Below are positions 14,796 to 24,605 of a DNA stretch of 64,000 nt, one piece after another; the stretch's first letter is position 1, and the number at the start of each line of letters is the position of its first letter. Made by a program: the position numbers and the translations under genes. Below the pieces are notes generated by a model. That model saw only the letters and a program-made list of their open reading frames with translations. It was not told the DNA's origin and searched no databases. The DNA lies in NCBI GenBank assembly GCA_018435055.1, contig JAHDOA010000047.1, positions 28,518 to 92,517 of the forward strand, in the 5' to 3' direction. Origin of the DNA: Pelotomaculum sp. Lineage in GTDB: Bacteria; Bacillota; Desulfotomaculia; Desulfotomaculales; Pelotomaculaceae.

Positions 14796-17291
14796 ATGAC
14801 GAGATTATGTTTTGGGACATTTGCACGAGTGCTTAAGTTGTGTAAGCTTGCCGTTGTAACCGATCCTCGGCTCGTAGGTACTATGACACGTACAATTGAC
14901 CCACAATGCCAATATATATTGAGTGAGAATGCTACATCAGTTCATCGTTTATTGAATTGTACAGGGAACCTCTCTCCAGGCAACATTATGGATGGCGGTG
15001 TCGGAGTCATTAGAAGACCTGGCAATAGTATCAGTAATATACTTTTGATGGCACCGAAAGCAAACAGAGATGATTTGGTTCGTAAATTCGCTGAGAATGT
15101 CGTATGCCTGCTAAATGAAGACAAGAAACTTCAAGCAGTCCTTGCCTTGTTGGATATCATCGAAAAGGATACCATCCTTGACGACGACAGTGCTGAGGGC
15201 AAGAAAACGAGCTTTGAAAAATATGTCGGGACAACAAAAAACGCCCTACTTTCGCAGAGCGAGTATGTTCTTTCAGATTTGTTGGCTGGTATTTTCCTAT
15301 ATACAGTCGCTGCAGGTGTTGTAAATACTGTCGGCAGAGAGGCTGTTCAGACTATTACACCGGAGTACGTAGGTGGAATTGAAAACCCAAGGGGCATAAC
15401 GGTTATTGATTGTTATCCTCAATTGGAGCAAATCGTGCAAAGCGGAACTATGGTGGCGGCAACAGCATCACCAGCATTTGAGCAGGAAACTTTTTTAACA
15501 TACCTTAATAATGTTAGAGATAAGTACAGCACCATAAAAACACTTTTATATAATGAACAACCAAAGCCGTTTTACGATTTTTATGTGTGTAACAATATAA
15601 CTTGGCGTACGCGTGTTGAAGGTGAGAGAACACCATTTAAAAGGGAATTTGTCAGCGATGCCAATATTAAAAAGTTGACTGAAATTTCTCGCTTTATTTT
15701 TATCACTGGTGCTGGTGGTCTTGGGAAATCTATGATGATGCGCCACCTTCTACTTAACACAATAGATAACTACAAGGATTTTAAGTTGATTCCTGTCTTT
15801 ATTCCGCTAAAAGAATTTGATGATGCTTCCGGCAAACTGTTTGATTATATATTTTCAAAAATAGATGCTTTTAGTGGGAGTATAACAAATGCCGATTTGG
15901 AAAACGTCCTAACCGCAGGATGCTGCCTTTTGCTTTTTGATGGACTTGATGAAATTGGATTGAATAATGTCGGATTTTTTGAGCGTGAGCTAGATTCTTT
16001 TACTGACAAATATCCAAATAACTACTATGTAATTTCTTCGCGTCCTTATCAATCATTTGTATCATTTGAACGATTCAGTGTTTTACGCTTGTTGCCATTT
16101 AATTTAGGGCAGGCATTGCGTTTAATTGACAATCTGGACTTCCGGCCCGACGACCCTTCAATAAAGGCAAAATTTAGGGATGAATTGAGTGCAAGGCTCT
16201 ATCGTACACATAGGACTTTCACAGAAAATCCATTGCTGCTGACAATCATGTTGTTGACATTTGAGATGTTTGCCGAAGTCCCCTCACAAATGCATATTTT
16301 TTACCGAGAAGCATTTAATGCATTATCCAGAACACACGACGCAAGCAAAGGTGCCTACAAGCGTGAACTAAAAACAAAACTCACTGTTGATTCCTTCGCA
16401 GAAGTGTTTGCAGAAATCTGTTTTCGCACATATTGGGACGAGAAATTTGAATTCAGTATGCCTGAATTTGAGGTTTATTTCAAAAAGCTTACTAATCCTT
16501 ATGCTGGCTCTGTTTCAGCAGATGATTTTATGTATGACCTGTGCTTTAGTCTGTGTCTGATGTATCAAGAAAGCGGAAAATACTATTTTACACATCGCTC
16601 GTTTCAGGAATATTTCAGCGCTGTCTTCCTTTCCAAACAAAAAGATACAGTCATTAGCAAATTGGGCGACTTTTTTGAAAAACGAGATAGGCGAATGCGT
16701 GGCGATCAGACCTTTTCCATGCTGAATGATTTGATACCGGACAAAGTGGACGAATTTATTTTTATTCCTTATCTCGAAGAATTGTTTGACAGATGCGATA
16801 AGGCAGAAGGCTACTGGACTTTCCTTGATGAAATGCACCCAATTATTGAATATGATACGGGTGATGTGCCAGTGTCCTTCTATCACCAACCGAATTCATT
16901 TTTATTTACATGTTTGCTTTCTCATATTAAGAAGCCACCTCGTGGTTCGTATTACGAATTGAAAGACTTACCAGAATATGACGAATTTATTGAAACCAAA
17001 TATTTATGGTTGCAGGTAGGAAATGATGAGGACGAGGTGGACATTGTTCCAGAAAGTCGAATTCCAAGTGAATATATAGAAGCTCATGGAGAGCTGGAAG
17101 TTGCAGGTATCCATTTTGAAGCCGAACTATCCACTGTATTGGGAGACCCTGAATACTATAATAGTTTTATCAAAGTACTTGATGACGATAAGTTTGTTTA
17201 TAAGATTCAATACAATCAGGCGCGGGAATACCTCGTGCAACTTAAAGCAAAGCAAAAATCATCGGATGCATCGTTATTGGACTTGTTGTAA
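14796..17291 (+). CDS. NACHT-type STAND NTPase (putative antiphage sensor)
   Basis: An 831-residue STAND ATPase. The NACHT domain begins near residue 295: Walker A is GAGGLGKS (about 304), and Walker B is LLLFDGLDEIG (about 380) with the small-residue/acidic pattern typical of NACHT. A sensor-like SSRPY follows near 415, and a winged-helix-like segment ends in FTHRSFQEYF near 610. The first 230 residues (beginning TRLCFGTFARVL) form a helical domain I cannot assign; the C-terminal 200 residues may be the sensor. The ATG has AAAGGGGGC upstream. Bacterial NACHT proteins are established antiphage factors. It lies directly upstream of the BREX-like operon on the same strand but separated by 125 bases. 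Confidence 0.82.
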   Translation: MTRLCFGTFARVLKLCKLAVVTDPRLVGTMTRTIDPQCQYILSENATSVHRLLNCTGNLSPGNIMDGGVGVIRRPGNSISNILLMAPKANRDDLVRKFAENVVCLLNEDKKLQAVLALLDIIEKDTILDDDSAEGKKTSFEKYVGTTKNALLSQSEYVLSDLLAGIFLYTVAAGVVNTVGREAVQTITPEYVGGIENPRGITVIDCYPQLEQIVQSGTMVAATASPAFEQETFLTYLNNVRDKYSTIKTLLYNEQPKPFYDFYVCNNITWRTRVEGERTPFKREFVSDANIKKLTEISRFIFITGAGGLGKSMMMRHLLLNTIDNYKDFKLIPVFIPLKEFDDASGKLFDYIFSKIDAFSGSITNADLENVLTAGCCLLLFDGLDEIGLNNVGFFERELDSFTDKYPNNYYVISSRPYQSFVSFERFSVLRLLPFNLGQALRLIDNLDFRPDDPSIKAKFRDELSARLYRTHRTFTENPLLLTIMLLTFEMFAEVPSQMHIFYREAFNALSRTHDASKGAYKRELKTKLTVDSFAEVFAEICFRTYWDEKFEFSMPEFEVYFKKLTNPYAGSVSADDFMYDLCFSLCLMYQESGKYYFTHRSFQEYFSAVFLSKQKDTVISKLGDFFEKRDRRMRGDQTFSMLNDLIPDKVDEFIFIPYLEELFDRCDKAEGYWTFLDEMHPIIEYDTGDVPVSFYHQPNSFLFTCLLSHIKKPPRGSYYELKDLPEYDEFIETKYLWLQVGNDEDEVDIVPESRIPSEYIEAHGELEVAGIHFEAELSTVLGDPEYYNSFIKVLDDDKFVYKIQYNQAREYLVQLKAKQKSSDASLLDLL

Positions 17292-17416
17292 TAGGGTATA
17301 CTAGGAGTTAATCAAAATGCTTCATATCAAATCATATTAAAACCTTTTAGTTCGAAATGGGACGCGCTAAAGTATTAAGGCATGAACTGTGCGGACAAGA
17401 AAGAGGAGGAACAGAC

Positions 17417-17608
17417 GTGACTAACGAACCGGAAAAATGGTCAAGCCTCGAGGAAATCGCCGAACATCTCGGCGTAAGTAAAGATACAATTAGAGCTTGG
17501 ATAAAAAAAGATGTGATTCCGCATCGTCGTATCGGCAAACAGTATAAGTTCAAAAAATCGGAAGTGGACGCTTGGGTTGATAGCGGCGAGAGTGCGAAAA
17601 TTGAGTAA
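17417..17608 (+). CDS. Excisionase-type MerR-like HTH regulator
   Basis: A 63-residue DNA-binding protein of the excisionase/MerR-like winged helix type: SSLEEIAEHLGVSKDTIRAW, then IPHRRIGKQYKFKKSEVDAW. The GTG at 17417 is preferred to an upstream frame extension because GAGGAGGAACAGAC precedes it. It is followed 24 bases later by the BREX-like operon and is probably its local transcription regulator. Proteins of this fold serve both as excisionases and as toxin or defence regulators; no integrase is nearby, so regulation is more likely. Confidence 0.82.
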   Translation: MTNEPEKWSSLEEIAEHLGVSKDTIRAWIKKDVIPHRRIGKQYKFKKSEVDAWVDSGESAKIE

Positions 17609-17632
17609 TAAGAGAATGGGAGGCGATTAAGA

Positions 17633-18064
17633 ATGGGCACGGTTATAGAGCGCCGAGATTTATCGGCGGTCATCAAGCAGGCGCTGCAAGGTGTGTTCGT
17701 ATTGGCTCCCAACGTGACCGTACCAGTAAATGCTTCTGTCGTGAATGTTGGGCTTCTACTTGGTGAAAGGATGTTTAGATTAAAGACCGAAGGTTCACCC
17801 AACAGCATAACACGTGAGCTGGATGACATTTTAGGCGAAGAACACCGCGACATCCTTCTTAAAAACACAGACATTCTCTTTTCCCCGGAATACGGACTGG
17901 ATGTGATTAAGTTACTTCTGCAGCTTGGCAGAAACCAACGGTTCTATCTACCGTGGCCGGGTGAACTTGTTGGAGAACGACTTACATACTCTGAACCGAG
18001 CAGATTTGATTTTAAAGAATACAACGTCAAGGACTATGTGGATACATACGTCGTCTTGAGATAG
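17633..18064 (+). CDS. brxF: BrxF-like protein of a type 3-like BREX operon
   Basis: A 143-residue protein occupying the brxF position, directly before the large ATPase. The pattern VVNVGLLLGERMF, then NTDILFSPEYGLDVIKLLLQ, then WPGELVGERLTYSEPS is what I associate with BrxF of type 3 BREX, normally annotated as a P-loop protein. Here no GxxxxGK[ST] is visible: the stretch FVLAPNVTVPVNAS runs straight into the NVG segment, as though the P-loop region were missing. Its own AGGCGATTAAGA leader supports the ATG. The stop is ten bases before the next start, so the two are probably coupled. Identification rests on order and remembered family pattern. Confidence 0.65.
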   Translation: MGTVIERRDLSAVIKQALQGVFVLAPNVTVPVNASVVNVGLLLGERMFRLKTEGSPNSITRELDDILGEEHRDILLKNTDILFSPEYGLDVIKLLLQLGRNQRFYLPWPGELVGERLTYSEPSRFDFKEYNVKDYVDTYVVLR

Positions 18065-18074
18065 GAGCGGGAAT

Positions 18075-21000
18075 ATGAAGTATAGCGATTTAATTCAATT
18101 TGATCCAATCGTTACGGTCATAGAGCTTAAGAGTGCAGACGACAGCGCAAAAGCAAAAGAACTAGTGCGCAGCTATGTAATGAGTGACAATATGGTTGAT
18201 TTGATATCTGCAAAGATCATCTCACAGTTAAACTTAGAAGATGTTGTTGATAATAAGGGCGTTTTGGTAGTGGGCAACTATGGTACAGGTAAATCTCATT
18301 TGATGAGCGTAATTTCTGCAATTGCTGCCGATTCAGCTTATCTGGACGTTGCGAGTAACGAGAAATTTCGTACCTCCGCAAAATCAATCGCCGGCAGGTT
18401 TGAGGTATTACGTATTGAGATAGGAAGCACGGAGGCGTCTCTGCGTTCCATCATCACGGGTAATATTGAGCAGGATTTGGCTCGACGTGGCATTACCTAT
18501 AAATTCCCCGATGTAGGCAACATTACAAATAACAAAGATGCACTCATGGCAATGATGGCGGCTTTCGCTGAAAAATACGGCGAGAAGGGATACCTCATCA
18601 TCGTGGATGAATTGCTGGATTATCTAAAAGGTCGCAAGGATAATGAACTGATGCAGGACATTGGCTTTATGCGAGAGCTTGGAGAAATTATAAAATCAAC
18701 CCGCCTGCGCTTCATCAGTGGTATTCAGGAAGTACTGTTTGAAAATCCAACTTTCCATAATGTATCAAATTCGCTACTGAAAATGAAAGATCGCTATGAG
18801 CAAGCTCTTATCCGCACTGAAGATATTGCTTATGTTGTAAAACAGCGTATTCTTCAAAAAACACCGGAGCAGAGAGCCATGATACGCGAGCATTTGAATC
18901 CTTTCTGTCCGCTTTATCAGAGCATGGCGGAGCAGCTCGACGAATATGTGGATTTATTCCCGATACACCCTGCTTATATCAGTACATTTCAACGGATGGT
19001 AATCGTTGAAAAGCGTGAGGTGCTAAAAACCATCTCGGAAACAATTAGCGAAATTATCAATAAGGAAATTCCAGCGGGTCAGCCGGGAATTGTTTCTTAT
19101 GACACATATTGGGGCCGTATTAAGGGTGACCCAGCAAAGCGCGTTGAACCCGCTGTCCATGAGGTGCTACAAAAAAGTGGCGTGTTGGAAGACATCATTC
19201 AACGTTCTTTCCCTAAGCCAGCATATAAGCCTATAGCACAGCAGATTATTGCCGCACTAAGCGTCCATCGTCTGACGACGGTCGTACTCGATGCAAAGCT
19301 CGGTTTAACTGCGCAAAACCTGAAAGATGAGCTCACACTGTTCATTCATCTGCCCGTCATGGAGGAGGATTTCCTGCTCACAACAGTTGAAACCGTTCTT
19401 CATGACATCATGAACACTGTCAGCGGGCAGTTTATTGAATATAACAAAGATAATGGTCAGTATTTTCTTGACCTTAAAAAGGATGTTGATTACGACAAGA
19501 AGATTCAAGAGAAAGCGGACTTCCTTGGCGAAGACCGTTTGAATCAGTATTTCTATACGGTCATGTATGATGCGGCTGATTTGCAGCTCACTGAACACGT
19601 TACCGGCCGAAAAATATACGAATATCGTATCAACTGGACTGAAAAAAACATCTTCCGTGAAGGGTATTTGTTTATGGGCCTACCAAACGAAAGAACAACG
19701 GCGCAACCTCCACAGGATTTTTATGTATATATGCTACCGCTGTTTGGTGTAAAGACAATTGACGAGCCAAAGGAAGATGAAGTCTATTTCACTTTCCAGA
19801 ATAGCAAGAAATTTACCGACTTGCTGAAAATATATGCGGGAGCAAAGGAAATGGAGGTCATGTCCGCGCAGGGCGAGACCCGCTCCACCTATGCAAAACG
19901 TGCTACCTCTACGCTAAAAGAAATTCGCCGTTATCTGGAGGAAAACAAGACTGTCTGTTTTCATATTTCATATCTTAGTACTGAAAAACCTGTGCTGGAA
20001 TACCTACGTGGATCCCGTATGAACGAGATTACCGTGCGCGATGTTATCAGCATCGTAGCATCCAAAGCTCTTAGCAGTTATTTCAATGAACGTTACCCGA
20101 ATTATCCTGTATTCAAAAAGCCTGTAACGAAAGATAATCAGGCTACGATGCGAGCTGAAGCTATTAATGCCATAGCAGGGAAAGCAACTCAGCTCGGGCA
20201 GTCACTTCTCGAATCCCTTGGACTACTTCTCGATGGTAAGGTCCGTGTGGAAAACTCAAAATACGCTACGCATTATCTTCAAAGGTTGAAGCAACTTCCC
20301 GAAGGTGGTGTACTAAATTCTTCCGATATCATGACATCGCTCAATGGGCAAGACATGGTTGACGAAAAATTCCGATTGAGTGTCATTTGGACATCGGTGA
20401 TTTGGACGGCGCTGGTTTATAGTGGGAACTGTGTCCTCGTCGGTCCTGATAATAAACGTTATGATGCATCGAATGTTGAGGAATTTATCAAGAATCCTAA
20501 TATAACGTATGACTTCAAACGTCTCGAAAAACCCAAAGCGCCTGCTATTCAGCTTTTGCGTCGTCTGTTCAATAACATTTCTATTAATGATGGCTTGATT
20601 GTGAACCCCAATTCTTGGGATGACGGTTGGCAGGAACTCTATAAACGTAGCAAGGCACTCAGTGAGGAGACCTTCAGGTACGACAGGCTTTTCAAAGGCT
20701 CCTTGTATCTGTGGGGCGACCAAATCGTGCCGACTAATCTTGCAGAGAAATATTGCCGCGAGATGAATGCACTCCGTACTCTTTATAATGATGTTCAGAG
20801 CCGCTGGAGTACACCTGCGAAACTGAAGAACTTCGATTATTCCGACGAGCAGCTTGATAACCTAACGCGAGGTATAGATGCTCTGGCAATTGCTCATATA
20901 ATTGAGGATTTCAAAGCATCGGTTCAGGATATCATGCAATACCTCGCAACAGCCGAAACGATGGTAGGTGGGAACGCTACGCTTAAAACTCGTTTCCAAT

Positions 21001-21785
21001 CGGCAAAAGATAAATATCTTGCTTTACGAGATGAACTTCTTGATGTTCATTATGACACAGATAATACTGACGCATTGATAGATGAGCTGGAAGCTTTGAA
21101 AAAGAGCTACATCGATTTCTATCTTGAGCAGCATAAGTTATATCGTCTTGACCATGCGGGACTTAAACGTAAGCAAGCAATAATAAATGGTGATGAGATG
21201 GCCAAACTCCAGCAATTGCTTGGTATTAAGGATATTCTCTCCACCGGTCAATATCAAGAACTTTTGAACGTGCATCTGAACGGGCTCAAGGCCTGTTATG
21301 AATGTACAGCAACCGAACTTCAGGCAGCACCTATATGCTCTCATTGTGGTTATAAACCCGGAGATAAAGATAAGCCTGTCGTCGGAAAACTTGATTATAT
21401 TGAAGAGCAACTATCGAAACTCGTTTCCTCGTGGACTGCTGCCATACTCAGTGCAGTAGATGACCCGATGCTGGACGATGATAAAGCACTACTCTCGAAA
21501 CCAAAGAAGAAAATCATCGATGAGCTTATATCGACGAAACAGCTTCCAAAAACTATTACACCCGACTTTGTCTCTGCGGTAAACGAGCTTCTTTCAGGTC
21601 TTGATAGTGTCGAGGTTGATCCTGAACGTATAGAACGAGAGATGGTTTCTTGGGGGCCTGTGACCCCAGCGGACTTCAAAAAGAAGATGAATGCACTTAT
21701 CGAAAGCTACCTCGTGGGTCATGATGAGGAAAAGACACGGCTTGTTGTAAAGACAAAGTACACAGAAGATTCCGGGGAGGTATAA
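18075..21785 (+). CDS. brxC: BrxC/PglY-like large P-loop ATPase (DUF6079-type)
   Basis: A 1236-residue ATPase resembling the BrxC/PglY/DUF6079 group, a core component of BREX systems. Walker A is GNYGTGKSH at about residues 67-75 and Walker B is YLIIVDELLDYL near 175. An arginine-finger-like ISGIQEVLFENP follows at about 215. The long helical C-terminal half ends with a zinc ribbon (CYECTATELQAAPICSHCGY, residues 1074-1093). It starts ten bases after brxF-like with AGGAGCGGG upstream and ends one base before the methyltransferase. In BREX the ATPase acts with PglZ and the methyltransferase to recognise and block phage DNA. Confidence 0.85.
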   Translation: MKYSDLIQFDPIVTVIELKSADDSAKAKELVRSYVMSDNMVDLISAKIISQLNLEDVVDNKGVLVVGNYGTGKSHLMSVISAIAADSAYLDVASNEKFRTSAKSIAGRFEVLRIEIGSTEASLRSIITGNIEQDLARRGITYKFPDVGNITNNKDALMAMMAAFAEKYGEKGYLIIVDELLDYLKGRKDNELMQDIGFMRELGEIIKSTRLRFISGIQEVLFENPTFHNVSNSLLKMKDRYEQALIRTEDIAYVVKQRILQKTPEQRAMIREHLNPFCPLYQSMAEQLDEYVDLFPIHPAYISTFQRMVIVEKREVLKTISETISEIINKEIPAGQPGIVSYDTYWGRIKGDPAKRVEPAVHEVLQKSGVLEDIIQRSFPKPAYKPIAQQIIAALSVHRLTTVVLDAKLGLTAQNLKDELTLFIHLPVMEEDFLLTTVETVLHDIMNTVSGQFIEYNKDNGQYFLDLKKDVDYDKKIQEKADFLGEDRLNQYFYTVMYDAADLQLTEHVTGRKIYEYRINWTEKNIFREGYLFMGLPNERTTAQPPQDFYVYMLPLFGVKTIDEPKEDEVYFTFQNSKKFTDLLKIYAGAKEMEVMSAQGETRSTYAKRATSTLKEIRRYLEENKTVCFHISYLSTEKPVLEYLRGSRMNEITVRDVISIVASKALSSYFNERYPNYPVFKKPVTKDNQATMRAEAINAIAGKATQLGQSLLESLGLLLDGKVRVENSKYATHYLQRLKQLPEGGVLNSSDIMTSLNGQDMVDEKFRLSVIWTSVIWTALVYSGNCVLVGPDNKRYDASNVEEFIKNPNITYDFKRLEKPKAPAIQLLRRLFNNISINDGLIVNPNSWDDGWQELYKRSKALSEETFRYDRLFKGSLYLWGDQIVPTNLAEKYCREMNALRTLYNDVQSRWSTPAKLKNFDYSDEQLDNLTRGIDALAIAHIIEDFKASVQDIMQYLATAETMVGGNATLKTRFQSAKDKYLALRDELLDVHYDTDNTDALIDELEALKKSYIDFYLEQHKLYRLDHAGLKRKQAIINGDEMAKLQQLLGIKDILSTGQYQELLNVHLNGLKACYECTATELQAAPICSHCGYKPGDKDKPVVGKLDYIEEQLSKLVSSWTAAILSAVDDPMLDDDKALLSKPKKKIIDELISTKQLPKTITPDFVSAVNELLSGLDSVEVDPERIEREMVSWGPVTPADFKKKMNALIESYLVGHDEEKTRLVVKTKYTEDSGEV

Positions 21786-24317
21786 ATGATGGAAGAGAAA
21801 AAACTTACAAAAGAAGATATCGACTGTGTAAGGGACGTTGAAGGATTTCCGATTGCGAAGGACGAGGACATCATTGCACTCTCTCGACCTCCGTACTACA
21901 CTGCTTGCCCGAACCCGTTCATAGAGGATTTTATCCGTGAGCATGGTACACCGTATAATGAAGATACAGATGATTACCATCGGGAACCATTTTCGGCTGA
22001 TATTAGTGAGGGAAAGAATGATCCGATTTATATGGCTCACACATATCATACAAAGGTTCCATACAAAGCAATTGTGCGATATATCTTACACTATACAAAT
22101 CCGGGTGATATCGTATTTGACGGTTTCTGTGGGACGGGTATGACTGGTGTGGCTGCACAGATGTGTGAGTTCCCTGAATTAAAGGATGAAATAACTAACA
22201 TTGGCAAAGATGTGATATTTGGAGCAAGAAAAGCGGTGTTAAGCGATTTGTCACCTGCTGCAACTGCGATTTCATACACATATAATTCACCTATAACATA
22301 TGCACAGTTCTGTAAGAAGTATGATGATATGCTTGAAGCTTTAGAAGCGAGGTGTGCATGGCTTTATGAAACACCTCATTGTGACGAGAAAGGCGAGCCA
22401 TACTTTAAAACTATAGATGGTTCTTCTGTAAAAGGTAGAATTAATTATGTAATTTGGTCGGATGTATATGTATGCCCAAATTGCTCAAAACCACTTGTTT
22501 TCTGGAATGAAGCAGTTGATCAAAAAGATAAATCGGTCAAGGAAAGATTCAAGTGTAAATCTTGTGGTGCAATATTATCAAAAAAAGATTGTGATAGAGA
22601 AATTGAAACAAAGTTTGATAGAGTGCTGCAAACATCGAGAAGTTTTGCAAAACAAGTACCTGTATTAATAAAATACACATATGGAAATAAGAGTTATGAG
22701 CGTAAGCCTGTTGAATTTGACTACGAATTGATTCGAAAAATCGAAGAGTTAGATTCTTTTCCTTGGTACCCAACGGACAGAATGGTAGAAGGTAGAGAAG
22801 GTCGTAGAAATGATATAACAGGACGAACAAATATTCATGATTTTTTTACGCAACGAAATCTATATGCATTAGGAGTTATGCGAGAATTATGCATTGATGA
22901 TCCACAGCTTCGTTTCATCTGGACATCAATTATGCAAAGAGCTTCAAAACTATTCAAATGGAGCAAAAATCAAGCAGGACCATTAATGGGAACGTTATAT
23001 ATTTCATCTTGCATTTTTGAGACATCCATTTTTAATTTATTAAAAAGTAAAGCAAATATCTATAAGAATTGGCGTATACAAAAACAAAACTGTATAGTAA
23101 GTACCGCTTCACTAACAGATGCGAGTCAAATTCCTAACAATACAATTGACTATATATTTACGGATCCTCCTTTTGGAAGTAATATTGATTACTCTGAATT
23201 ATCATATATGTGGGAATCATGGATAAGAGTAAAAACAAACAATAAAGAAGAAGCCATAATGAACAATGCTCAGCAAAAAGGATTGGCAGAATATCAACAT
23301 CTAATGGAAAGATGCTTTTTTGAGTACTACCGTGTTTTGAAGCCTGGTCGTTGGATGACGGTTGAGTTTCATAACAGTCAAAATTCTGTTTGGAATGCCA
23401 TAGCTGAGGCTTTACTAAGAGCTGGATTCATCGTAGCAGACGTGCGAACCCTTGATAAAAAACAGGGTAGCTTTAAGCAAGTAACGGCAGCTTCAGCTGT
23501 AAAGCAGGATTTGGTTATTTCGGCATATAAACCCAAGGAAGCTTTCGTGCGTCAGTTTACAGAGCGTGCTGGTGATCCAGAAATGGCATGGGAGTTTGTT
23601 CGTCAACATTTGCAAAATGTTCCCATTGCCCCTAACTCTACGGGTAAAATTGAAGTGGTTTCCGAACGGCAAGATTATCTGCTCTTTGACCGTATGGTGG
23701 CTTTTCATATTATGCGTGGTATTCCTGTTCCAATGGATGCGCATATATTCTATGCGGGTCTGCGGGAACGGTTTATTCAGCGTGACGGGATGTTTTTCCT
23801 GCCTGATCAGGTAAATGAATATGACGAGCGCCGCCAAAAGATGGAATTAGAAGACCAGCAATTATCACTTTTTATTACTGATGAAAAGAGCGCTATTATC
23901 TGGCTCAACGCACAACTTGGGAAAGAACGCCAGTCATACTCGGAGATACAGCCGAAATTCTTACAGGACTGGCACCGCAACAAGTTTGAGCAGATGCCGG
24001 AACTCCTTGATATGCTTAAAGAGAATTTTCTCCAAGACGAGGATGGAAAATGGTATGTGCCTGATCTTTCCGATAAGGCGGACCTTGAAAAGCTTCGCAG
24101 GAAACGTCTGATTAAGGACTTTTACGATATTTATGTTAAAGGGACCGGCCGTATTAAAAACGCCCGTACCGAGGCAATTCGTGTCGGCTTCGACGAATGC
24201 TGGAAGGAAAGGAACTACTCCCTAATCGTAAAAGTTGGTGATCGTTTACCGGAAACTGTCCTGCAGGAAGACCCCGCGCTGTTAATGTATTATGATAACG
24301 CTGCAAATAGAATGTAG
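21786..24317 (+). CDS. pglXI: PglXI-like DNA methyltransferase
   Basis: An 843-residue DNA methyltransferase in the position of pglXI of type 3 BREX. The SAM-binding motif FDGFCGTGMTG is near residue 110 and the catalytic TDPPFGSNIDYSEL near 459, so motif I precedes motif IV. Between them lies an inserted zinc ribbon (CPNC near 229, CKSC near 256). The order and DPPF tetrad indicate an amino-methyltransferase, probably N6-adenine. In BREX this enzyme marks self DNA and is also needed for defence. It follows brxC directly with GGGGAGG upstream. The centre of the gene (22300-23300) is more AT-rich than its ends, hinting at a recombined target-recognition part. Confidence 0.88.
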   Translation: MMEEKKLTKEDIDCVRDVEGFPIAKDEDIIALSRPPYYTACPNPFIEDFIREHGTPYNEDTDDYHREPFSADISEGKNDPIYMAHTYHTKVPYKAIVRYILHYTNPGDIVFDGFCGTGMTGVAAQMCEFPELKDEITNIGKDVIFGARKAVLSDLSPAATAISYTYNSPITYAQFCKKYDDMLEALEARCAWLYETPHCDEKGEPYFKTIDGSSVKGRINYVIWSDVYVCPNCSKPLVFWNEAVDQKDKSVKERFKCKSCGAILSKKDCDREIETKFDRVLQTSRSFAKQVPVLIKYTYGNKSYERKPVEFDYELIRKIEELDSFPWYPTDRMVEGREGRRNDITGRTNIHDFFTQRNLYALGVMRELCIDDPQLRFIWTSIMQRASKLFKWSKNQAGPLMGTLYISSCIFETSIFNLLKSKANIYKNWRIQKQNCIVSTASLTDASQIPNNTIDYIFTDPPFGSNIDYSELSYMWESWIRVKTNNKEEAIMNNAQQKGLAEYQHLMERCFFEYYRVLKPGRWMTVEFHNSQNSVWNAIAEALLRAGFIVADVRTLDKKQGSFKQVTAASAVKQDLVISAYKPKEAFVRQFTERAGDPEMAWEFVRQHLQNVPIAPNSTGKIEVVSERQDYLLFDRMVAFHIMRGIPVPMDAHIFYAGLRERFIQRDGMFFLPDQVNEYDERRQKMELEDQQLSLFITDEKSAIIWLNAQLGKERQSYSEIQPKFLQDWHRNKFEQMPELLDMLKENFLQDEDGKWYVPDLSDKADLEKLRRKRLIKDFYDIYVKGTGRIKNARTEAIRVGFDECWKERNYSLIVKVGDRLPETVLQEDPALLMYYDNAANRM

Positions 24318-24330
24318 GAGGATACACATA

Positions 24331-24597
24331 ATGAAAGACTTAAGCAGAAATGTATCTCTTTTGTGTCCTGTATGCGGTAATGATCAGTTTTCCACAGTTA
24401 ATGATGATATTGAAAACCTCAAGGATGCACCAGATGAAACAAGAATTAAATGCTCGGATTGTGGAGCCACACGCACGAAAGCAGAACTGATTGAAGAAAA
24501 TCAGGAAATCATTAATGCAAATATCGAAGACATTAAGAAAGAAGCCATCTCTAAAATTGAGAAAGAACTAAAAAAAGCTTTCAAGAAGCTTAAGTAG
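24331..24597 (+). CDS. Small zinc-ribbon protein inserted in the BREX operon
   Basis: An 88-residue protein with a TFIIB-like zinc ribbon (CPVCGNDQFS near residue 11, CSDCGATRTK near 42) and a long, charged, helical C-terminus (INANIEDIKKEAISKIEKEL) likely to form a coiled coil. The ATG at 24331 is chosen because GGAGGATACACATA precedes it. It is 13 bases after the methyltransferase stop and eight bases before the next gene, so it belongs to the operon. It is not a known BREX core component; binding nucleic acid or a partner such as the methyltransferase is a guess. Confidence 0.75.
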   Translation: MKDLSRNVSLLCPVCGNDQFSTVNDDIENLKDAPDETRIKCSDCGATRTKAELIEENQEIINANIEDIKKEAISKIEKELKKAFKKLK

Positions 24598-24605
24598 GAG
24601 ACAAT

